From contig NZ_LMVK01000012.1 in the NCBI RefSeq assembly GCF_001541315.1, positions 124,001-188,000 on the forward strand: a stretch of DNA of 64,000 nucleotides. Direction: 5' to 3'. Under the pieces are notes generated by a model. The model was given only the letters and a program-made list of their open reading frames with translations. It did no database searches and was not told the origin of the DNA. Positions 42,612 through 51,367 of this stretch are shown piece by piece (the stretch's first letter is position 1; each line of letters starts with the position of its first letter). This stretch comes from Agrobacterium tumefaciens str. B6 (lineage in GTDB: Bacteria; Pseudomonadota; Alphaproteobacteria; Rhizobiales; Rhizobiaceae). Made by a program: the position numbers and the translations under genes.

Positions 42612-43511
42612 TCAGCCTTGGGTGATCTTTGCCTGAAAAGCCAATAAATCCTGCCATGCCAATGACTTACTCGCTGGCGCGTTCAACAGTTCCTGTGGGT
42701 GCAGGCTTGCGAGAGCCGGCAAAACCAGGTGTCCGGCTGCGACATCACGCCACTGTCCACGCAGCGTATGGATGGTGCCGGTGCCGCCAAAGAAGAAACG
42801 TGCGGTGAAGTTGCCAAGAAGCAACAGGTGTTTCGGCTCGGCAAGCGCGATCTGTCGCTCGATGAAGGGGCGGCAGATATCCATCTCGGCCTGCGTCGGC
42901 GGGCGGGTGCCCGGCGGCCGCCCGGGCACGACATTGCCGAGCATGATGGTGCTGCGCTCAAGCCCGATGGCCGCCAGCATGCGGTCGAGCAAAAGCCCGG
43001 TCTTGCCGGCGAAGGGAAGGCCCTCGCGGTCGTCATCCGCGTCAGGCATCGGGCCGATGACCATGATGGCGGAGGCGGCATCACCTGCGGTGAAAATCGT
43101 ATTGCGCGCGCTGTTCTTGAGGTTGCAGCCGCTGAAACCCTCAAGGGCGGTTTTCAGCTCGGCAAGCGATCTCGCGCTTTCCGCCGCAAAACGCGCCGCC
43201 GCCACGGCCTGCTCGTCGGGCATGGCGACATTCTGCTGAAGAGCGGGCGCGGCTGGCGCGCCACGCGCCGGGGCGCTGCGCGTTGCCGCCTGCCGCTGAG
43301 GTGCGTCGGCACGGCGATCCGCCGGCCTTTCAGTCTGGCGTGCCGATGTCACCGCATCCTGTGCCGGCGCGGATCGGGCAGGGCGGGCGGCGGCGAATTC
43401 CGCGAAACGGTCGACCGGGGGCTCTTCCAGCATCCAGTCCACGCCCGCATCCGCATGGAAATGCAGGGGGGCGGCGAGTTCGGCCGGGGAGAGGTCGTGA
43501 GCGGCGATCAT
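42612..43511 (-). CDS. Divergent uracil-DNA glycosylase superfamily protein
   Basis: A 299-residue protein: residues 1-115 are a Pro/Ala/Arg-rich low-complexity region, and 116-299 form a family 4/5-like uracil-DNA glycosylase domain with FSGCNLKNSARNTIF, GLPFAGKTGLLLDRMLAAIG, NVVPGRPPGTRPPTQAEMDICRPFIERQI and HLLLLGN. Two of the four Fe-S cysteines of classic family 4 are missing, which I recall as usual in alphaproteobacterial members. More unusual, the catalytic motif GEAPG is replaced by GPMPD and the HPAYLL-type motif by HPQELL, so normal uracil excision is doubtful. Lies 43 bases downstream of the Hsp70-like gene on the same strand. Confidence 0.75.
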   Translation of the reverse strand: MIAAHDLSPAELAAPLHFHADAGVDWMLEEPPVDRFAEFAAARPARSAPAQDAVTSARQTERPADRRADAPQRQAATRSAPARGAPAAPALQQNVAMPDEQAVAAARFAAESARSLAELKTALEGFSGCNLKNSARNTIFTAGDAASAIMVIGPMPDADDDREGLPFAGKTGLLLDRMLAAIGLERSTIMLGNVVPGRPPGTRPPTQAEMDICRPFIERQIALAEPKHLLLLGNFTARFFFGGTGTIHTLRGQWRDVAAGHLVLPALASLHPQELLNAPASKSLAWQDLLAFQAKITQG

Positions 43512-43554
43512 GGGCGGAAATTACCCCATGTTCCCCGCCCGGGGAACCCGTAAA

Positions 43555-44853
43555 TCACGCTGTCCAGCGCTGAATGTCGCCGCTTTCGCCGATCATGGCG
43601 AGACCATGGGCAATCGAGAGCAGCTCGCCGCCGCTTTCGATACGGTCGGCGTCGAAACGGCGGGGGAAAAGCTCGCGCCCCGCCGGCCCGAAGGAGGTGC
43701 CGCCGGTCAGGAACACCTTGTCGATCGCCTCGGGCGCAACCTTCGTCTTTTCCAGAACCTCGTCGAGCGCTTCTTCGATCTTGGCAAGGTCGTCAGCGAT
43801 CCAGTTGTTGAAATCGCTGCGCTTCACCATCTTGCGGCCGGCTTTGCCGAGCGGCGAGAAGTTGAATTCCGCTTCCTCCGCCGAGGACAGCGCCATCTTG
43901 GTGGCGGAAATCGCCTGATAGAGCGGGTAGCCCTCGTCGTGGTCGACGAGATCGATGAAGAGTTCGAGTTTTTCCGGCTCCAGCGCCGAGCGCACCAGCG
44001 ATTTCAGCGCGGTGAATTCCTTCGAGGTCTTGAAGATCGACAGCTGGTTCCAGCGGCCGAAATTCACGTAATAACCCGAGGGTACATCCAGCACCTTGTC
44101 GAAGCTTTTGAACTTGCTGCCCTTGCCGATCTCGGGCGAGACCAGATTGTCGATCATGCGGAAATCGAAATGGTCGCCTGCCACGCCGACGCCGGAATGG
44201 CCGATGGGGGTGGCGGAAAGCTTGCCGGCATGGGTTTCGAAACGGATCAGCGAATAGTCCGTGGTGCCGCCGCCGAAATCCGCCACCAGCACATTGGCGT
44301 CCTTCTTCAGGCTCTGGGCGAAATAATAGGCCGCCGCCACTGGCTCGTAGACATAGTGGATATCAGGGAAACCTGCCCGGGTGAGCGCCTCGTTGTAACG
44401 GGCAAGCGCCAGCGTCTCATCCGGATTGCTGCCGGCGAAACGCACCGGCCGGCCGGCGATGACGGTGGAAACGTCACCTGGCCATTCCTCACCCGCATAG
44501 GTCTTCAGCTTGCGCAGGAACACGTCCATCAGGTCCTCGAAGCTCTGGCGCTTGGCGAAGATCAGCGTGCCCTGAAACAGCGGCGAGGCCGCAAATGTCT
44601 TGATCGACTGCAGGAAACGGCAGTCGCCGGCATTGTCGATGAACTGGCGGATGGCGGCATGTCCCGCTTCCACATGCAGCGCGGCCGCACCAAGGCCAGC
44701 ATCCTTCATGAAGGAGAGCGCGGTGCGCATGCTGTCATCCGTGCCTGCGCTGCTGGTAAAACGCATGGAGCGGCTGTCGCCGCCGCCGTCGGAAAGAGCC
44801 ATGACCGTGTTGGTCGTGCCGAAATCGAGGCCGAGAGCCCGCTTTTGCGTCAT
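43555..44853 (-). CDS. Hsp70-family (YegD-like) chaperone ATPase
   Basis: A 432-residue protein containing only the actin-like nucleotide-binding domain of Hsp70, as in YegD. ATP-binding signatures: GLDFGTTNTVMALS at the N-terminus, YEPVAAAYYFAQSL, VLVADFGGGTTDYSLI and VFLTGGTSFGPAGRELF. No peptide-binding domain or lid. Client unknown. Start ATG 44853 has AAGGA 7 bases upstream; ATG 44859 is an in-frame alternative. Heads a probable two-gene unit with the glycosylase-like gene. Confidence 0.86.
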   Translation of the reverse strand: MTQKRALGLDFGTTNTVMALSDGGGDSRSMRFTSSAGTDDSMRTALSFMKDAGLGAAALHVEAGHAAIRQFIDNAGDCRFLQSIKTFAASPLFQGTLIFAKRQSFEDLMDVFLRKLKTYAGEEWPGDVSTVIAGRPVRFAGSNPDETLALARYNEALTRAGFPDIHYVYEPVAAAYYFAQSLKKDANVLVADFGGGTTDYSLIRFETHAGKLSATPIGHSGVGVAGDHFDFRMIDNLVSPEIGKGSKFKSFDKVLDVPSGYYVNFGRWNQLSIFKTSKEFTALKSLVRSALEPEKLELFIDLVDHDEGYPLYQAISATKMALSSAEEAEFNFSPLGKAGRKMVKRSDFNNWIADDLAKIEEALDEVLEKTKVAPEAIDKVFLTGGTSFGPAGRELFPRRFDADRIESGGELLSIAHGLAMIGESGDIQRWTA

Positions 44854-45154
44854 CGCCATATCCTTGTCGCCGATAGAAGAACCGCCCGGCCCTTGGGTGG
44901 CCCGGCGTGAAAATAAGGGATGCTCTTGGCGCCCCGATGTCAGAGGAGGGCGGTTGATTGCACAGGGCTGACGGAATGGCAAGCGCCCGCACCAGGGTTT
45001 ATTGTGAAATTTGCATGAAGTAATCGCCATGGGTGGAAGGCCGCCCTGCCGTCCGCATTAAATATTTTTTCGCATAAAGCGAGTATAAGGCTGAGCTATA
45101 GCGTTAAAGAGCAGATTTATTTTTGTATTTGTTGTGTTTGCAGACGGAGCCCCG

Positions 45155-46132
45155 ATGTCCCGAAAGCCGGCCCGTTCCACCCTCGAAGACGTGTCGCCGG
45201 CGCGAAACGCCCGCGTTCGCGGCGATGCGGACAGCTTCAACCGCCATCTCATGGACCTGATGGAGGCGTCGCAGCAGGGTTATGCGCTTTTCGACGGCGG
45301 CGATGAACTGCGTTTCGCCAACACGGCATTCCGCACGGCGCTCGGCCTCGGTCCGGACGAGTTTCCGACATGGGTTGAGCTCATGCGCAGCGGTTACCGC
45401 AACTCCGCCGGCACGGCCATCGAGACCTCCGATTTCGAGCTGTGGCTGCGCTCCGCGAGAACGAGGCGCGGCAAGCTGCCGTTCCGCACCATCGAGACCG
45501 GCCTCAATGACGGGCGCTGGATGCTGACGACCGAGACGACGCTGCCGGGTGGCTGGATGCTGTGCGTCGTCACCGATATTTCCGAACTCGGCGTTGAACT
45601 GCGCGATCTTCGCCAGGAGCGGGACAGGGCGTTGAAATCCGCCCTGAGCGACGAGCTGACCGGTCTCGGCAACCGCCGCTACGTCATGGATATTCTCAAT
45701 CACCGGCTTGGCCCCAACAAAGCCGAGGCGCTCGCTGTCATCATCATTGATATAGACCACTTCAAGTCGGTGAACGACCGCTTTGGCCATGCCTGCGGCG
45801 ATCTGGTTCTGAAAGACTTCGCCGCCCGGCTTTCCGCTGCGGTCGCCCGCGACGATCTCGTCGGGCGAATCGGCGGCGAGGAGTTCCTGCTGATGCTCGG
45901 CGGTTCACGCGTTTTGAGCGCGGAGGCAGTCATGCAGGGGGTGCTGTCATCACTGGCGCAGGCGTCACCGTTCGCAGACATGCCCGGTTTCCGATATAGC
46001 TGCTCGGCGGGCATTGCCTTTGCAAACCCAGGCGAGAGCGCGAGCGATGTCCTGCGCCGCGCCGACACCGCCCTCTACGAGGCCAAGAATACCGGCCGGA
46101 ACCGCTACGTGATTTACGGAGCGGCCTCCTGA
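45155..46132 (+). CDS. PAS-GGDEF diguanylate cyclase
   Basis: A 325-residue soluble protein. Residues about 28-145 look like a PAS sensor domain (LMEASQQGYALFDGGDELRFANTAFR ... WMLCVVTDISEL); a helical linker leads to a GGDEF domain with DELTGLGNRR, VIIIDIDHFKSVNDRFGH and the active-site loop GGEEF at 240-244. The signature is catalytically competent, so c-di-GMP synthesis is expected. The inhibitory RxxD site before the loop is not canonical (AxxD). GGAG precedes ATG 45155; the frame opens earlier at TTG 45134. Confidence 0.87.
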   Translation: MSRKPARSTLEDVSPARNARVRGDADSFNRHLMDLMEASQQGYALFDGGDELRFANTAFRTALGLGPDEFPTWVELMRSGYRNSAGTAIETSDFELWLRSARTRRGKLPFRTIETGLNDGRWMLTTETTLPGGWMLCVVTDISELGVELRDLRQERDRALKSALSDELTGLGNRRYVMDILNHRLGPNKAEALAVIIIDIDHFKSVNDRFGHACGDLVLKDFAARLSAAVARDDLVGRIGGEEFLLMLGGSRVLSAEAVMQGVLSSLAQASPFADMPGFRYSCSAGIAFANPGESASDVLRRADTALYEAKNTGRNRYVIYGAAS

Positions 46133-46154
46133 CGGGATTCGTATCTATTCGGCC

Positions 46155-46943
46155 TTAGTTCGACTTCGCCGCGCCGCCATCCACTCTCAGCATCGTGCCG
46201 GTGATGTAGCTTGCCGGAACCGAGCAGAGGAAAGCGCCGGCGGCGGCGAATTCCTCCACCGTGCCGAGGCGGCCGGCCGGGATGCTCTTGACGGAGGCCT
46301 CGCGGATTTCCTCGACGCTCTTGCCGAGACGCTTGGCGTTGGCGCCATCAAGCTCATCGATGCGGTCGGTATGGATACGGCCGGGCAGGAGCAGGTTGGA
46401 GGTGATGCCGAAGGAGGCTACTTCGGAGGACAGCGTCTTGCTCCAGCCGACCAGCGCGCCGCGCAGCGTGTTGGAAAGCGCAAGATTGGCGATCGGTTCG
46501 AACACGCCTGACGAGGCGACGGTGAGGATGCGGCCGAAACCCTGTTCCTTCATGTCAGGCAGAAGCGCATTGGTGAGCGTGATGACGCGCAGCACCATGG
46601 ACTGGAAGAAGGTATCGAGCTTTTCGACCGTCATCTCCTGCGCAAGGCCCGGGGTCGGACCGCCGGTATTGTTGACGAGAATATCGATGCCGCCGAGCTT
46701 GTCCTTGACCGCCTGAACCATGGCGGCGACGAAATTGTCATCGGCAAGATCGCCCCAGACCCAGTCGGCCTTGCCCTTGCCGAGCGCATTGATCGCCTTG
46801 CAGTTTGCCTCCAGCTTATCGCCGCTTCTGCCGACGAGAAGGACATGCGCGCCTTCTTTCGCCAGCGCCGTCGCAATGCCCAGCCCAAGGCCGCGAGAGG
46901 AGGCGAGAACGAGGGCGCGTTTGCCGGAAATGCCGAAATCCAT
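46155..46943 (-). CDS. Atypical short-chain dehydrogenase/reductase
   Basis: A 262-residue SDR-fold protein annotated by fold as 3-oxoacyl-ACP-reductase-like. Cofactor loop ASSRGLGLGIA and the NNTGG motif are present, and the C-terminus ends YITGTMLRVDGG as in FabG relatives. The catalytic YxxxK is absent: at that place the sequence reads SNTLR, so Tyr is Ser and Lys is Arg, while the preceding Ser (VASSG) is kept. A known SDR subgroup lacks this tetrad. Start ATG 46943. Convergent with the cyclase gene, 22 bases apart. Confidence 0.82.
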   Translation of the reverse strand: MDFGISGKRALVLASSRGLGLGIATALAKEGAHVLLVGRSGDKLEANCKAINALGKGKADWVWGDLADDNFVAAMVQAVKDKLGGIDILVNNTGGPTPGLAQEMTVEKLDTFFQSMVLRVITLTNALLPDMKEQGFGRILTVASSGVFEPIANLALSNTLRGALVGWSKTLSSEVASFGITSNLLLPGRIHTDRIDELDGANAKRLGKSVEEIREASVKSIPAGRLGTVEEFAAAGAFLCSVPASYITGTMLRVDGGAAKSN

Positions 46944-47125
46944 GGGTTTTATCCTGTCTTGTGAGTGCGCTATGTGCTGTTTATAGAGCATTTCCAGGAA
47001 AAGTGGACCCCGGTTTTCCGTCCGGAAATGCGACAAAACAAAGAGTTAGAGCGTTTTCGCGATTCTAAGAATGGCGAAAATCCTCTATGAAGGTGGCGCC
47101 CGGTTTTGAAGGAAAAATACACGTC

Positions 47126-48046
47126 ATGACAGAACAATCCCTGCTGAAATTCTCCATTGCCGTCACGGTTCTCCTGGCGCTCTTCGGTATCGGCGCGGGC
47201 CTGTTCTCCGGCTCCTTCGCGGTGGTTTTCGATGGTGTCTATGCGCTGACCGACGCTTTCATGACGGTGCTGGCGCTGCTGGTCGCGCGGCTGATCGCCG
47301 CCTCCGCAGCGCCAAGGCCGGGCGGCCGGCTGGTGGAGCGTTTCACCATGGGTTTCTGGCACCTGGAGCCGATGGTGCTCGGCCTCAACGGCACGCTGTT
47401 GATGGGCGCTGCGATCTATGCGCTCATCAATGCCATCGACAGCCTGATGGATGGCGGCAGGTCGATCGAGTTCGACTACGCGATCATCGTCACCTTCCTC
47501 AGCTTTGCCGTCTCGCTCGCCATGGCGTGGTTCGTCAAAAGGCAGAACCGCCGGCTGAAATCCGCCTTCGTGGCGCTGGATGCCAAAAGCTGGTTGATGA
47601 GCGCGCTTTTGAGCATCGCGCTCTTTATCGCCTTCGCCGTGGGTTACGGGCTGACGGGAACGTCGCAGGCATGGCTTTCGCCCTATATCGACCCGGCCGT
47701 GCTGGCGCTGGTCTGCCTCGTCATCATCCCCATGCCGCTCGGCAATGTGAAGCAGGCGCTGGCCGACATCCTTCTGGTGACCCCGCTGGAATTCAAGCAG
47801 CATGTGGACAGGGTGGCCGCCGAGACGGTGAAAAAATTCGGCTTCGCTTCGCACTATTCCTATGTCGCCCGCGTCGGCCGCGGCCGTCAGATCGAACTCT
47901 TCTTCATCGTGCCGAAGAACTGGCCGGCCCGGCGTCTGGAGGAATGGGATGCGATCCGCGACGAGATCGGCGAAGCGCTGGGCGGCGAGGGCAGTGACCG
48001 CTGGTTGACGATCGTGTTTACGACGGATGAGGAGTGGGCGGTTTGA
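47126..48046 (+). CDS. Cation diffusion facilitator family transporter
   Basis: A 306-residue membrane transporter with six helices and a cytoplasmic C-terminal domain (from about residue 205, FKQHVDRVAAETVKKFGFASHYSYVARVGRGRQIELFFIVP). Helix II carries D-x-x-x-x-x-x-D (VFDGVYALTDAF), the first half of the metal site; helix V, where H-x-x-x-D is usual, reads LDAKSWLMS, so metal preference may differ from zinc-type members. Start ATG 47126; ATG 47087 is in frame but lacks a ribosome binding site. Confidence 0.8.
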   Translation: MTEQSLLKFSIAVTVLLALFGIGAGLFSGSFAVVFDGVYALTDAFMTVLALLVARLIAASAAPRPGGRLVERFTMGFWHLEPMVLGLNGTLLMGAAIYALINAIDSLMDGGRSIEFDYAIIVTFLSFAVSLAMAWFVKRQNRRLKSAFVALDAKSWLMSALLSIALFIAFAVGYGLTGTSQAWLSPYIDPAVLALVCLVIIPMPLGNVKQALADILLVTPLEFKQHVDRVAAETVKKFGFASHYSYVARVGRGRQIELFFIVPKNWPARRLEEWDAIRDEIGEALGGEGSDRWLTIVFTTDEEWAV

Positions 48047-48303
48047 TGTTGGAGAGTGATCTTAGCTAATCGGCTTGTGGCCCAAAGCGGTCATTGCAGC
48101 ACTGATCTGGACAGGCCTGATGGGGATGGAGAGCGGATTGGCAGGTTTCAGTCTGACAGAGCAGAAGTGGTCTTCCAGTGTCGCTCAAGCCGGAGTTTTG
48201 CACCAAACTCTTGCTACAGAAATTCCTTAGAAGTCAGCAGTGGCGATTTTGTCGCGAACTTGGGAGTTTGCGATAAGAATGGCTCCATCTTAGCGGGGCT
48301 ATT
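48047..48303. other. Intergenic region after the cation transporter
   Basis: 257 bases between convergent genes. No ORF or hairpin that I can support; composition is less GC-rich than the neighbouring genes. Confidence 0.4.
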
Positions 48304-48825
48304 TCACGCGCGCTTGATGTTGGCGGCCACCAATTGCCTGAAGTCGTCGATCTGTGCTGGCGTCAGGACGCGCTTAGGCAGCATGTTGAACACGCGCGCC
48401 CCCTGGTAGAGGAGGATCACCTTGCTGTCTTCGGTCCATTTGAGATAGTCGTTCCAAGGAACATTCCAGTCGCCCTGCTGTGCCTTGCTCCTAAAGCCTT
48501 CCTCAGACCATGTAACCGTGATTGGGTGCTGAAGGGTTTTCTGGTCTGCGTAGGCCTTGCGGGCAAACACGGCAGCGCCGAAAAAATATTGGTAGAGCGG
48601 TATTGCGATCACAACCACCACGCAGATGTAGAAGAGCGACATGAAAGGCGCATCGGGGAATCGCAGCGCCAACGTGAAGAGCGAGGCAAGCAGCAAAGCA
48701 ACGAAGATCAGCCAGCAAACGAGCGGCCAGCCTGAGGTTGAATATTTCAGTATGAACAGCTTGTTGGCAGCAACATAGTCGTCGGCAGTCAAAGTGAAGG
48801 TGACGCTGCGGTTCATATCTCTCAT
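48304..48825 (-). CDS. YcxB-like membrane protein
   Basis: A 173-residue protein with a short N-terminal cytoplasmic beta segment (VTFTLTADDYVAANKL), two membrane helices (about residues 32-55 and 60-80) and a C-terminal domain with ITVTWSEEGFRSKAQQGDWNVPWNDYLKWTEDSKVILLYQ, the layout of YcxB-family proteins. Function unknown. Start ATG 48825 follows AGGGAG; ATG 48816 is an alternative. Base composition is less GC-rich than neighbours. Confidence 0.75.
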   Translation of the reverse strand: MRDMNRSVTFTLTADDYVAANKLFILKYSTSGWPLVCWLIFVALLLASLFTLALRFPDAPFMSLFYICVVVVIAIPLYQYFFGAAVFARKAYADQKTLQHPITVTWSEEGFRSKAQQGDWNVPWNDYLKWTEDSKVILLYQGARVFNMLPKRVLTPAQIDDFRQLVAANIKRA

Positions 48826-48951
48826 TGTCTCCCTGGTGAGATACCACACCTGTCGCATAATTCCCGAAACCTGCGACACGTTTTGCTGTCGTACTATGTC
48901 CGGGTTGCAGCATCGCAATCAAGCCAGTGAACGTCTTCAATGGGGGCGACA

Positions 48952-48985
48952 GCGGACAATCATCGATACGTAAAGGTATGTCCGC
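48952..48985. repeat. Inverted repeat in noncoding gap
   Basis: GCGGACA (48952-48958) and TGTCCGC (48979-48985) are perfect inverted copies around a 20-base centre. They lie in the 520-base gap between the YcxB-like gene and the ETF-QO gene, in which I see no supportable ORF. Role unknown. Confidence 0.35.
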
Positions 48986-49114
48986 TTGCGGCGCAAACGG
49001 AAACGCCGCCATTGATGAAGCGAGCCGAATGGGCGTTTCAGCCACGGTAAACGCGAGAGCGGCACAAATGCCGACTACCCTTGACGCCTACACTCCCAGC
49101 TTCTATTTTAAATC

Positions 49115-49128
49115 TTACGTGAACGTAA
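49115..49128. promoter_or_regulatory. Candidate LiuR-type (MerR family) operator upstream of ETF-QO
   Basis: Perfect palindrome TTACGT-GA-ACGTAA. This closely resembles, from memory, the binding palindrome of LiuR, the MerR-family regulator of branched-chain amino acid catabolism. ETF-ubiquinone oxidoreductase receives electrons from acyl-CoA and isovaleryl-CoA dehydrogenases, so it is a sensible target. Distance to the start codon is about 217 bases, longer than usual. Confidence 0.45.
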
Positions 49129-49345
49129 AAGTAATAAACCAATCATCAGGTTGTCTGACAATTGACTGGCGTGCGACATGTTTTGCCGCTATAGAAGCTC
49201 GACAAAGGCGTCCTGCTTTGCGAAGACAGACGCTGGTAAATGCGGTGTCGCGGATGGCTTTTTGTCCGGCGCAGGCGATGCGCCGAGGATGCCGGTAAGC
49301 GGATATAACAACAGCCGGATGGGACCGGCGATGTGAGAGGACAAG

Positions 49346-51010
49346 ATGACGGAAGCGATGGAACTGCCCGAACGCGAAGCGATGGAATTCGACGTTGTGA
49401 TCGTTGGCGCGGGTCCTGCGGGTCTCGCCGCCGCGATCCGCCTGAAGCAGGTGGAGCCCGAGCTCTCGGTCGTCGTTCTGGAAAAAGGCGCGGAAGTCGG
49501 TGCGCACATCCTCTCGGGCGCGGTGGTCGATCCCATCGGCATCGACCGTCTTCTGCCCGGCTGGCGCGAAGAGGAGGGGCATCCCTTCAAGACCGAGGTC
49601 AAGGACGACCAGTTCATGTTCTTAGGCCCGGCCGGCTCCATCCGCCTGCCGAATTTCATGATGCCGCCCTTGATGAACAATCATGGCAACTACATCGTCT
49701 CGCTCGGGCTGGTCTGTCGATGGCTGGCGGAAAAGGCGGAAGGGCTCGGCGTCGAGATCTATCCGGGCTTTGCCGCCACGGAAGTGCTCTATAATGACGA
49801 AGGCGCCGTCATCGGCGTCGCCACCGGCGATATGGGCATCGAGAAGAACGGCGAGCCGGGTCCGAACTTCACCCGCGGCATGGAACTGCACGGCAAATAT
49901 GTGCTTGTTGGAGAGGGCGTGCGTGGATCGCTCGCCAAGCAGCTGATTTCCAGATTCGACCTCTCGAAAGATCGCGAGCCGCAGAAATTCGGCATCGGCA
50001 TCAAGGAGCTCTGGCAGGTCAAGCCGGAACACCACAAACAGGGCCTCGTGCAGCATTCCTTCGGTTGGCCGCTCGGTTTCAAGACCGGCGGCGGCTCGTT
50101 CCTGTATCATCTGGAGGACAATCTCGTTGCCGTCGGCTTCGTGGTGCACCTCAATTACAAGAACCCCTATCTTTATCCTTTCGAGGAATTCCAGCGTTTC
50201 AAGACACATCCGGCCATCCGCGACACCTTCGAGGGCGGCAAGCGCATTTCCTATGGTGCGCGCGCGATTACCGAAGGTGGCTACCAGTCGGTGCCGAAGC
50301 TCACCTTCCCTGGCGGCGCGCTGATCGGCTGTTCGGCTGGTTTCGTCAACGTGCCGCGCATCAAGGGCAGCCACAATGCGGTGCTCTCGGGCATGCTGGC
50401 GGCGGAGAAGATCGCCGTGGCGATTGCCGCCGGCCGCGCCCATGACGAGGTGGCGGAGATCGAGGCCGAGTGGCGCGAAGGCGATATCGGCAAGGACCTG
50501 AAGCGGGTCCGCAACGTCAAGCCGCTGTGGTCGAAATTCGGCACGCTCGTCGGTGTCGGCCTTGGCGGTCTCGACATGTGGACCAACCAGCTGTTCGGCT
50601 TTTCCTTCTTCGGCACGCTGAAGCACGGCAAGACGGATGCGCAGAGCCTCGAGCCCGCTTCGAAGCACAAGCCGATCGCCTATCCGAAGCCTGATGGCGT
50701 TCTGACCTTCGACCGCCTGTCCTCGGTGTTCCTGTCCTCCACCAACCATGAGGAAGACCAGCCGGTCCACCTTCAGGTGAAGGACATGGAGCTGCAGAAG
50801 CGCTCCGAACACGACGTCTTTGCCGGTCCTTCGACGCGTTATTGTCCGGCCGGTGTTTACGAGTGGGTGGAGAAGGACGGCGAAGAGGTTTACGTCATCA
50901 ACGCGCAGAACTGCGTGCACTGCAAGACCTGCGACATCAAGGACCCCAACCAGAACATCAACTGGGTGCCGCCGCAGGGTGGCGAAGGGCCGGTTTACGC
51001 CAATATGTGA
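49346..51010 (+). CDS. Electron transfer flavoprotein-ubiquinone oxidoreductase
   Basis: A 554-residue membrane-associated flavoprotein that passes electrons from ETF to ubiquinone during fatty-acid and amino-acid oxidation. FAD site VIVGAGPAGLAAAIRLKQ near residue 15; membrane/quinone region with GAHILSGAVVDP and HSFGWPLGFKTGGGSFLYH; C-terminal 4Fe-4S domain with cysteines in YCPAGVYEW and QNCVHCKTCDIKDP, ending WVPPQGGEGPVY. All cluster cysteines are present and the length is standard. The start has GAGAGGAC before it. Confidence 0.95.
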   Translation: MTEAMELPEREAMEFDVVIVGAGPAGLAAAIRLKQVEPELSVVVLEKGAEVGAHILSGAVVDPIGIDRLLPGWREEEGHPFKTEVKDDQFMFLGPAGSIRLPNFMMPPLMNNHGNYIVSLGLVCRWLAEKAEGLGVEIYPGFAATEVLYNDEGAVIGVATGDMGIEKNGEPGPNFTRGMELHGKYVLVGEGVRGSLAKQLISRFDLSKDREPQKFGIGIKELWQVKPEHHKQGLVQHSFGWPLGFKTGGGSFLYHLEDNLVAVGFVVHLNYKNPYLYPFEEFQRFKTHPAIRDTFEGGKRISYGARAITEGGYQSVPKLTFPGGALIGCSAGFVNVPRIKGSHNAVLSGMLAAEKIAVAIAAGRAHDEVAEIEAEWREGDIGKDLKRVRNVKPLWSKFGTLVGVGLGGLDMWTNQLFGFSFFGTLKHGKTDAQSLEPASKHKPIAYPKPDGVLTFDRLSSVFLSSTNHEEDQPVHLQVKDMELQKRSEHDVFAGPSTRYCPAGVYEWVEKDGEEVYVINAQNCVHCKTCDIKDPNQNINWVPPQGGEGPVYANM

Positions 51011-51072
51011 TGGTGGGTCCGAACCGTCTGGATCGTTGACGTCGTTTAGCGACGCCGTGGCGTTTGAACGCC

Positions 51073-51183
51073 GTCACCCCGGATTTGATTCGGGGGGCGG
51101 CGCGATCAAGTCTTTGATCGTAAAAGACTCTCCTCACGGCGCAGACGCGCCGTGACTGGATGCCGAATCTAGTCCGGCATGAC
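51073..51183. repeat. Structured intergenic repeat, copy C (inverted)
   Basis: Read on the minus strand it aligns with the copies at 4008 and 42049. Plus-strand pairs: CCCCGGA (51077-51083) with TTCGGGG (51089-51095); CGATCAA (51103-51109) with TTGATCG (51114-51120); CACGGCGC (51135-51142) with GCGCCGTG (51147-51154); ATGCCG (51160-51165) with CGGCAT (51175-51180). The central loop AAGACT and the linker ATCCAGTC are shared with the other copies although the central stem sequence is wholly different. The remaining bases 51184-51367 hold no gene I can see. Confidence 0.8.
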
Positions 51184-51367
51184 GAAAGAGCAGCGTTGAT
51201 GGCCCGTCCCCCGTCAGTATTTGTGGATTGCTCTTCGATTTCTTACATATAGGATGTTGGGGTGTTGCATGGTCGCGTGGCCCGTGGATTGTGGTTCAGC
51301 GATGCGGTAACGCCTTGAACGTGCATATGGTCCTAGGTGCCGTCGCAAGACGACAGGGAGTGAAAGA

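Noticed and set aside
48927..49298. 124-codon plus-strand frame before ETF-QO
   Set aside because: No recognisable sequence, no good ribosome site, and it crosses the candidate operator and an inverted repeat.
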